From Amphibacillus sp. MSJ-3 (GTDB lineage: Bacteria; Bacillota; Bacilli; Bacillales; Amphibacillaceae), in NCBI RefSeq assembly GCF_018919165.1, contig NZ_JAHLQM010000019.1:1-52388 (forward strand): a DNA stretch of 52,388 bases, written 5' to 3'. Of the stretch, positions 46,681 through 52,388 are shown one piece after another. Each line of letters starts with the position of its first letter. The first letter of the stretch is position 1. Made by a program: the position numbers and the translations under genes. A model generated the notes under the pieces. It saw nothing but the letters and a program-made list of their open reading frames with translations. It was not told the DNA's origin and made no database searches.

Positions 46681-47035
46681 TTAATACTTGTAGAAGAAGA
46701 TTGCTGACACTTACTAGAGCTCCTTTGCTTGGCTTGTCATTTCACCCCACATACCACTCAAAAGTACATATAAAGGTATCTGTAGATCGCGAGCAACTTT
46801 TTAATTCGAAAGCCAATTAGTTACAAATGAATTTAGTAAGATGAGTAATTGCGGCCTGTGTTGACTAAACTGTCGTTAAATTTTGGATCCTCTTTTTTAA
46901 AAACGCAAACTATAATTAAAGTTTATTAGTGAATCTTAAGCTATTACATGGTAAACTGTAAAAAGATATTCAAAGAAAAAAGATCTGTAAAGTGAATGAT
47001 ACATTAGATCACTGTTTAGTTATGGAGGAAAAATG
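46681..47035. other. frr-uppS intergenic region
   Basis: About 355 bases without an open frame or a recognised repeat. A TTGACT at 46861 has no matching -10, and a TATAAT at 46911 has no good -35. Promoters for uppS probably lie here but I cannot fix one. Confidence 0.4.
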
Positions 47036-47800
47036 ATGGCATTTAGTAAATGGCCTTTTTTAAAAAAAATTAAAACTAATCATGAAAAAAATAACCAGAT
47101 TACAATTATACCAGAACATGTAGCGATTATAATGGATGGAAATGGTCGTTGGGCCCGGCAACAAGGATTACCTCGTATCGCTGGACATAAGCAAGGGATG
47201 GATAACGTAAAACGAATTGTTGAAGTTGCAAATGCGTATCAAATAAAAATTTTGACATTGTATGCATTTTCAACAGAGAACTGGAAAAGGCCAGAAAAAG
47301 AAGTGAATTATTTGATGAAATTACCCCATGATTTTCTCAAAGTATATTTACCAGATTTAATCAAGGAAAATGTTAAAGTAGAAATGATTGGTCACTTTGA
47401 ACAACTACCATCACATACTAAAAAGTCTATTCAACATGCCATTGATCAAACCAAGAATAATACCGGTTTGATTCTTAACATTGCAATGAACTATGGCGGT
47501 CGATCTGAGCTAGTAGAGGTCGCGAAATCAATCGCGGGGGATGTGCAAAATAATAAGGTTAAGATAGATCAAATTGATGAAAAATTAATAAATGATCGAT
47601 TATTTACTGGGCACTTGCCTGATCCAGATTTATTAATTCGAACAAGTGGAGAAATTAGATTAAGTAATTTTCTTTTATGGCAACTTGCTTATACAGAGTT
47701 TTGGTTTACTGATACTTATTGGCCATCATTTTCCCGTCATGAGTTTGAAGAAGCATTACAGGCTTATCAACAACGAAAAAGAAGATTTGGTGGTTTATAA
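47036..47800 (+). CDS. uppS: Undecaprenyl diphosphate synthase
   Basis: Condenses IPP units with FPP to make the C55 lipid carrier for peptidoglycan and teichoic acid synthesis. The 254-residue protein has the catalytic HVAIIMDGNGRWARQQG (essential Asp), AGHKQGMDNVKRIVE, TLYAFSTENWKRP and DLLIRTSGEIRLSNFLLWQL with the TEFWFTDTYWP end. ATG codons at 47033 and 47036 both follow TGGAGG; the second has better spacing. The gene depends on IPP supply, yet dxr is missing nearby. Confidence 0.97.
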   Translation: MAFSKWPFLKKIKTNHEKNNQITIIPEHVAIIMDGNGRWARQQGLPRIAGHKQGMDNVKRIVEVANAYQIKILTLYAFSTENWKRPEKEVNYLMKLPHDFLKVYLPDLIKENVKVEMIGHFEQLPSHTKKSIQHAIDQTKNNTGLILNIAMNYGGRSELVEVAKSIAGDVQNNKVKIDQIDEKLINDRLFTGHLPDPDLLIRTSGEIRLSNFLLWQLAYTEFWFTDTYWPSFSRHEFEEALQAYQQRKRRFGGL

Positions 47801-47823
47801 TATTTAGAGGAAGGTGTTTATTT

Positions 47824-48615
47824 ATGTTAAAGAGGACAATCACTGCGATTGTTGCTATTCTGCTTTTTTTTCCATTTGTTATTATTGGGGGATGGCCATT
47901 TTATTTAGTTATGTTACTCATTAGTTCAATTGGTTTATTTGAATTACTAAGAATGCGTAAGATGACGACTTATAAATTTCCTATGATGATAACCATGCTT
48001 TTGCTATGGGCTCTATTATTGCAAAATCTAAAGATAGATGGATTTACTCTTCCCATGATCGATCGGATGGATTTGTTACTTATTACAGCTTTATTGTTAT
48101 TAATATATACAGTCTTAGTTAAAAATAAATTTACTTTTGAAGATGCTAGTTTCATGCTACTAGGAGCAGTATATATCGGATTAGGTTTTCACTACTTTAT
48201 CGTAATTCAGGAAGTTGGCCTGCAATATATTTTTTATGGAATTGTTGTTATTTTAGCAACAGATACGGGGGCATATTTCTCGGGTAGTTTATTTGGAAAA
48301 AATAAACTATGGCCGGAAATTAGTCCTAAAAAGACAGTTGAAGGAGCACTTGGTGGCATTGTTTTAGCAACCATTGCTGGACTAGTCTATCAATTCATTA
48401 TACCTGTTCATGATTCAGCTTTAATTGTTGTAGTTGTTTCATTTACTGCAAGTATTGTTGGTCAGATGGGGGATCTTGTTGAATCAGCTTTTAAACGACA
48501 TTATGATATTAAAGATTCTGGTCGAATATTACCGGGACATGGAGGTATATTAGACCGTTTTGATAGTTGGTTATTTGTTTTTCCATTTTTACATTTCATC
48601 TATTTTGTCGCATGA
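47824..48615 (+). CDS. cdsA: Phosphatidate cytidylyltransferase
   Basis: Makes CDP-diacylglycerol from phosphatidic acid and CTP, the branch point to phosphatidylglycerol and phosphatidylethanolamine. The 263-residue protein has about seven to eight membrane segments and the C-terminal family signature (SAFKRHYDIKDSGRILPGHG followed by GILDRFDS). AGAGGAAGG precedes the ATG. uppS ends 23 bases upstream, so the two are cotranscribed. dxr, its usual downstream neighbour, is absent. Confidence 0.97.
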   Translation: MLKRTITAIVAILLFFPFVIIGGWPFYLVMLLISSIGLFELLRMRKMTTYKFPMMITMLLLWALLLQNLKIDGFTLPMIDRMDLLLITALLLLIYTVLVKNKFTFEDASFMLLGAVYIGLGFHYFIVIQEVGLQYIFYGIVVILATDTGAYFSGSLFGKNKLWPEISPKKTVEGALGGIVLATIAGLVYQFIIPVHDSALIVVVVSFTASIVGQMGDLVESAFKRHYDIKDSGRILPGHGGILDRFDSWLFVFPFLHFIYFVA

Positions 48616-49014
48616 AAAAAGAAGGTGCGTTTTCAGGCATATTTTTCTGGCCAAAAACTTCGTCTGGTTACGTATAATTGTCTATCTATCCGTTAATGAT
48701 GCTATGTTAGGTAGTGCGAAAAAGATTACAGTGAGTAACTAATATTATATTGATAAAGATCTAGTATTTAATAGCAGTTTATCCGGCTGTCAGTCTCTAA
48801 ATAAAAATTTATATTATAATAAAGCTATGGTTAGGCATATATTTAGATGGAAACATTGATCTTATCTACAATTAAAATGATAGAATAGTCTAATGTACGG
48901 GGTTTGAACTCATCTGTTTTAGCTAAGTGAATTCTTGATCAATGGCTTGCAAGAGTTGCTTATTATAAGAGAGATTGACACAAATATAAGATGGTATGGA
49001 GGAGTGAGGTTTCA
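48616..49014. other. cdsA-rseP intergenic region, dxr absent
   Basis: About 400 bases where Bacillus subtilis has dxr. No frame resembles DXR, and no terminator or repeat copy was seen. A TTGATC near 48857 with TAGAAT 19 bases on is a weak promoter candidate. Short stop-rich frames only. Confidence 0.5.
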
Positions 49015-50271
49015 GTGAACACAATTATTGCGTTTATACTCATGTTTGGATTATTAGTTTTTGTGCATGAATTTGGTCATTTTATTGTTGCCAAAAAAAC
49101 AGGTATGCTCGTTAGAGAGTTTGCGATTGGCTTTGGCCCGAAAATATTCTCAATTAAAAAGTCGGAAACGCTTTATACAATTCGAATACTTCCGATGGGC
49201 GGATACGTACGTGTAGCAGGTGAAGATCCTGAAATCGTTGATTTAAAACCCGGGCAACATATCGGTTTACTATTTAATGACCAGGAAAAAGTTCAACAAA
49301 TAATTATTAACAATAAAGCCATGTATCCAAACGCACATGTGATTGAGGTGGAGAGCGCAGACCTTACTCATGATCTAATTATTAAAGGGAGTTTAGTCGG
49401 CGAAGAGCAATCAATGAGTTACCAGGTAGCAGAGAATGCTGATTATATAATGGATGAAGTAGCAACTCAAATTGCTCCATATAATCGACAATTTGGCTCA
49501 AAGAACAAACGGCAACGTGCCCTGCAATTATTTGCTGGTCCATTGATGAACTTTGTCTTAACTGTTATTTTGTTTTTAATTATTGGTGCGGCTCAAGGTG
49601 TTCCTAGTGAAGATGCAAAACTAGGGGAAATTCAACCTAATAGTCCCGCCGATTTAGCCGGTTTTCAACCGGGGGATGAAATTGTTTCTATTAATGATCA
49701 GTCTATTTCGCGATGGACTGAGTTTCAGTCTATCGTTCGTGAAAATCCAGAACAGGAATTAACAATGATTGTTGATCGAAATAGTGAAAAACTTGAGATC
49801 GATGTGGTTCCGCGTATGGAACAAATTGAAGATTTAACGATTGGTCAAATTGGTGTGATGCCATATGTAGAACAATCTCTAATGAAGGCGATACCTTATA
49901 GTTTAACTGAGACATATGAATGGTCTAGGCTTATTTTTGAGAGTGTTTTGATGTTAATTACCGGTCAATTCTCTGTTGATATGTTAGGTGGACCAGTTGC
50001 TATTTATGATGCAACAGATCAAATTGTTCAAACGGGTTTTTGGAATTTTATGAATTGGACAGCTGCTTTAAGTGTTAACTTAGGGATTATTAATCTATTA
50101 CCATTACCTGCTCTTGATGGTGGAAGACTGCTGTTTATTGGTATTGAAGCTGTTCGAGGTAAACCGATATCAAGTGAAAAAGAAGGATTAGTTCATTTTA
50201 TCGGTTTTGCTTTATTAATGCTTTTGATGATTATCGTGACGTGGAATGATATACAACGTTTATTTATGTAA
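49015..50271 (+). CDS. rseP: Site-2 zinc metalloprotease RseP (RasP)
   Basis: Membrane-embedded protease that cuts anti-sigma factors and leftover signal peptides within the bilayer. The roughly 418-residue protein has the zinc motif HEFGH at residues 18-22 in the first membrane segment, a PDZ domain (about 190-265, IQPNSPADLAGFQPGDEIVS) and the third zinc-ligand motif NLLPLPALDGGRLLF. The GTG at 49015 follows GGAGGAGTGAGG; an ATG at 48991 precedes that site. In Bacillus subtilis RasP acts on RsiW and FtsL. Confidence 0.96.
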   Translation: MNTIIAFILMFGLLVFVHEFGHFIVAKKTGMLVREFAIGFGPKIFSIKKSETLYTIRILPMGGYVRVAGEDPEIVDLKPGQHIGLLFNDQEKVQQIIINNKAMYPNAHVIEVESADLTHDLIIKGSLVGEEQSMSYQVAENADYIMDEVATQIAPYNRQFGSKNKRQRALQLFAGPLMNFVLTVILFLIIGAAQGVPSEDAKLGEIQPNSPADLAGFQPGDEIVSINDQSISRWTEFQSIVRENPEQELTMIVDRNSEKLEIDVVPRMEQIEDLTIGQIGVMPYVEQSLMKAIPYSLTETYEWSRLIFESVLMLITGQFSVDMLGGPVAIYDATDQIVQTGFWNFMNWTAALSVNLGIINLLPLPALDGGRLLFIGIEAVRGKPISSEKEGLVHFIGFALLMLLMIIVTWNDIQRLFM

Positions 50272-50310
50272 GTATTTAAGACAAAGGAATCGGATATTAA
50301 CGGTTCATTT

Positions 50311-50400
50311 GATTTCAGATAGAAGACTCCCATTCAAGGCATGTAAAGGACCAGAGCCAGTGAAAGGCGGGAGATGAAAGTCGGTTGGCAATAGCCAATA
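50311..50400 (+). mobile_element. Orphan IS200/IS605-type end hairpin upstream of proS
   Basis: Matches the segment at 52154-52246 in order and motif: GATTTC, AGAAG.CTCCCAT, a spacer, GGGAGATGAA, TCGGTTGGC....GCCAA. CTCCC at 50327-50331 pairs with GGGAG at 50369-50373, and TTGGC / GCCAA forms a four-base-loop hairpin at 50385-50398. No transposase gene is attached. It could be a solo end, a decayed element or a non-autonomous element moved in trans. Confidence 0.6.
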
Positions 50401-50453
50401 CACTTATTAAAATGACTTAGATATAATAAATAGATTAAAAAGGTGGATATAAG

Positions 50454-52151
50454 ATGAAACAAAGTAAAACATTAATTCCAACACTAAAAGAAACACCAGC
50501 TGATGCCGATACAAGTAGTCACAAATGGCTTTTACGTGCTGGTTATATTAGACAGAACTTTTCTGGGGTCTATAGCTTTCTTCCTTTAGGAAAGCGTGTC
50601 CTTGATAAAATAGAAGCAATTGTACGTGAAGAAATGGATAATATCGGTGCTAATGAAGTGCTAATGCCCGCTCTACAGTCCGCTGATTTATGGAAAGAGA
50701 CAGAGAGATGGGACAAGATGGGAGAAGAACTAATTCGCCTACATGACCGTCATGGTCGTGAGTTTGTTCTTGGCCCGACTCATGAAGAGATTGTAACGAG
50801 TTTAATTCGTGATGAAGTTAAAAGCTATAAGAAACTTCCTTTAACACTTTATCAAATTCAAACGAAGTTCCGTGATGAACGCCGGCCACGATTTGGTTTA
50901 TTGCGTGGACGTGAATTTATTATGAAAGATGGTTATTCCTTCCACGATACCGATGAGGGACTAGATCAAGGTTATCAGGAAATGTACCAAGCATATTGCC
51001 GGATATTTGAACGATTAGGACTAAATTTCCGTGCTGTAATTGCTGATTCAGGAGCAATGGGGGGTAAGGACACTCACGAATTTATGGCTTTAGCCGAGGT
51101 TGGTGAAGACACAATTGCTTTTTCAACTGAATCGGACTATGCCGCCAATATCGAAACAGCAGAGGTTCTTGATATTTATGAAGTATCAACCGAAGAACAA
51201 AAACCATTAGCAAAAGTTGAGACACCAAACCAAAAGACAATGCAAGAAGTAGCGGATTTCTTAAATCATAGTTTGGATCAAGGAATGAAATCTTTATTAT
51301 TTAAAGTAGATGAAGACTATGTACTGGTGGTCACAAGGGGAGACCATGAAGTTAATGAAATAAAACTCAAGAATCACCTCCATGCCAAAGAGGTAACTTT
51401 GGTAGATGAGGAGAAATCTTTAGAATTAATGAAAACCGGTTTTGGTTCTTTAGGACCAATTGGTGTGTCGGATGAAATAAAAGTCATCTGTGATTTAGCT
51501 GTTCGCTCATTAGCTAATGCATCTTGTGGTGCTAACGAGGATGGTGTACATTATATTAACGTAAACCCATCTCGCGATTTACCAGACGTAGAATACGCGG
51601 ATTTACGCTTTATTAAAGAAGGTGACCGATCTCCAGATGGTAAAGGGATCATAAAATTCACCGAAGGGATTGAAATTGGCCAAGTCTTTAAACTAGGAAA
51701 ATTTTATGCGGAAAAGTTAGGTGCGAATTATTTGAATCAGCAAGGAAAAGCTGAGACAGTTACGATGGGTTGTTATGGCATCGGTATTTCACGTGTTATG
51801 GCAGCAATTGTAGAGCAATACCATGATGATAAAGGGATTACCTGGCCTACACATCTTGCACCATATCAAATTCACTTACTCGTGTTGAATCATAAAAAGG
51901 CTGAGCAACGTGAACTCGCTGATCAAATTTATCAACAACTCACAGAAGCTGGTTTTGAAGTCTTATATGATGACCGCGATGAACGTGCAGGGGTTAAATT
52001 TGCTGATAGTGATTTGATTGGAATACCTTATCGAATTACGGTTGGTAAAAAAGCCAGTGATGGAATCGTAGAATGTAAGATTCGTCAATCAAATGAGCAA
52101 GACGAGCGACATGAAAGTGAATTATTAGATTACTTTAGAGAATTATTTTAA
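50454..52151 (+). CDS. proS: Prolyl-tRNA synthetase
   Basis: Class II synthetase that charges tRNA-Pro. The 565-residue bacterial-type protein has motif 1 ([19 protein letters not shown]), motif 2 ([20 protein letters not shown]), an editing INS domain (about 225-400, with the [17 protein letters not shown] region), motif 3 ([19 protein letters not shown]) and a C-terminal anticodon-binding domain ([20 protein letters not shown]). AGGTGG precedes the ATG. polC normally follows, but here an IS200/IS605 element begins. Confidence 0.98.
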   Translation: MKQSKTLIPTLKETPADADTSSHKWLLRAGYIRQNFSGVYSFLPLGKRVLDKIEAIVREEMDNIGANEVLMPALQSADLWKETERWDKMGEELIRLHDRHGREFVLGPTHEEIVTSLIRDEVKSYKKLPLTLYQIQTKFRDERRPRFGLLRGREFIMKDGYSFHDTDEGLDQGYQEMYQAYCRIFERLGLNFRAVIADSGAMGGKDTHEFMALAEVGEDTIAFSTESDYAANIETAEVLDIYEVSTEEQKPLAKVETPNQKTMQEVADFLNHSLDQGMKSLLFKVDEDYVLVVTRGDHEVNEIKLKNHLHAKEVTLVDEEKSLELMKTGFGSLGPIGVSDEIKVICDLAVRSLANASCGANEDGVHYINVNPSRDLPDVEYADLRFIKEGDRSPDGKGIIKFTEGIEIGQVFKLGKFYAEKLGANYLNQQGKAETVTMGCYGIGISRVMAAIVEQYHDDKGITWPTHLAPYQIHLLVLNHKKAEQRELADQIYQQLTEAGFEVLYDDRDERAGVKFADSDLIGIPYRITVGKKASDGIVECKIRQSNEQDERHESELLDYFRELF

Positions 52152-52153
52152 CG

Positions 52154-52292
52154 GATTTCCGAAAGAAGTCTCCCATCCACAAGGAATGAGAAGGGCGATA
52201 GCCCAATGAGTAGATGGGAGATGAATTTCGGTTGGCTTTAGCCAAAGCTTGTGATATAATCAGTCTTATCTGGATAAAGGACTGATATACCA
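52154..52292 (+). mobile_element. Left end of an IS200/IS605 element
   Basis: The stem TCTCCCATC / GATGGGAGA (52169-52177 with 52213-52221) encloses GGGCGATAGCCC (52193-52204), and a separate TTGGC / GCCAA hairpin (52232-52244) follows. This imperfect-palindrome arrangement just 5' of tnpA is typical of IS200/IS605 ends, which TnpA recognises as folded single strands. The stem lies three bases after the proS stop. The exact element boundary cannot be set from one end. Confidence 0.7.
52232..52260 (+). promoter_or_regulatory. Promoter of tnpA
   Basis: TTGGCT (52232-52237), a 17-base spacer and a perfect TATAAT (52255-52260) preceded by TGTGA. The -35 lies inside the end hairpin, so DNA folding and transcription could interfere. 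Confidence 0.6.
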
Positions 52293-52388
52293 ATGAAATT
52301 AGATAACAATAATCATTCAGTGTTCTTATTGCACTATCATCTTGTGCTGGTTGTAAAATATCGCAGACAAGTATTTGATAATGAAATA
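52293..52388 (+). CDS. tnpA: IS200/IS605 transposase TnpA, partial
   Basis: The first 32 codons of a Y1 single-strand transposase, cut by the window end. The start MKLDNNNHSVFLLHYHLVLV followed by VKYRRQVF is the family's N-terminal signature. The HUH motif and catalytic Tyr lie beyond the window. AAAGGA lies 11 bases before the ATG. Whether tnpB follows cannot be seen. Confidence 0.88.
   Translation, partial: MKLDNNNHSVFLLHYHLVLVVKYRRQVFDNEI

Noticed and set aside
48560-48742. A 60-codon frame after cdsA as a dxr remnant
   Set aside because: No DXR motif is visible and the frame begins inside cdsA in another phase.
50272-50453. A T-box leader upstream of proS
   Set aside because: No specifier-loop or T-box sequence pattern was seen. 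The hairpins match the IS200/IS605 end instead.

Overview
The window is AT-rich DNA from a low-GC Gram-positive bacterium of the Bacillaceae. Gene order follows the Bacillus chromosome closely, from rbgA through dprA, topA, xerC, hslVU and codY, then the complete fla/che motility operon, and on to rpsB, tsf, pyrH, frr, uppS, cdsA, rseP and proS. Nearly every gene is on the + strand. sucCD (normally between ylqH and dprA), trmFO (between topA and xerC) and dxr (between cdsA and rseP) are absent from their usual places. Loss of sucCD fits a fermentative, TCA-deficient relative such as Amphibacillus or Halolactibacillus; that placement is an inference.

Layout: 1-732 has no gene, but holds a dispersed repeat and a minus-strand terminator-like hairpin. 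733-9950 carries housekeeping genes (lepB, rbgA, rnhB, the flagellar-paralogue pair ylqG-ylqH, dprA, topA, xerC). 9966-12747 is the hslV-hslU-codY unit. 13442-40711 is the fla/che operon: rod, hook, MS ring, C ring, export apparatus, FlhF/FlhG, chemotaxis and SigD. 40975-43153 holds the fapA-hypothetical-swrB tail. 43327-46624 is the translation and UMP-kinase cluster. 47036-52151 covers undecaprenyl-PP synthesis, phospholipid synthesis, a site-2 protease and prolyl-tRNA synthetase. The window ends inside the tnpA of an IS200/IS605 element.

The genes mostly serve two programmes. One is building and steering a flagellum: FliF/FliG/FliM/FliY, export by FlhA/FlhB/FliP/FliQ/FliR driven by FliH/FliI/FliJ, hook control by FliK/FlgD/FlgE, and signalling by CheA/CheW/CheY/CheB/CheC/CheD. 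The other is growth-linked housekeeping in translation, replication and the envelope.

The most notable unexplained signal is a family of dispersed, structured, non-coding repeats. Seven copies or fragments are visible: 261-564, 8697-8835, 12950-13028, 14613-14926, 14921-15109, 35034-35168 and 45220-45273. They occur in both orientations, and a tandem pair lies inside the fla/che operon between fliE and fliF. A second signal is an orphan IS200/IS605-type end hairpin just upstream of proS, matching the left end of the element that starts downstream of proS.
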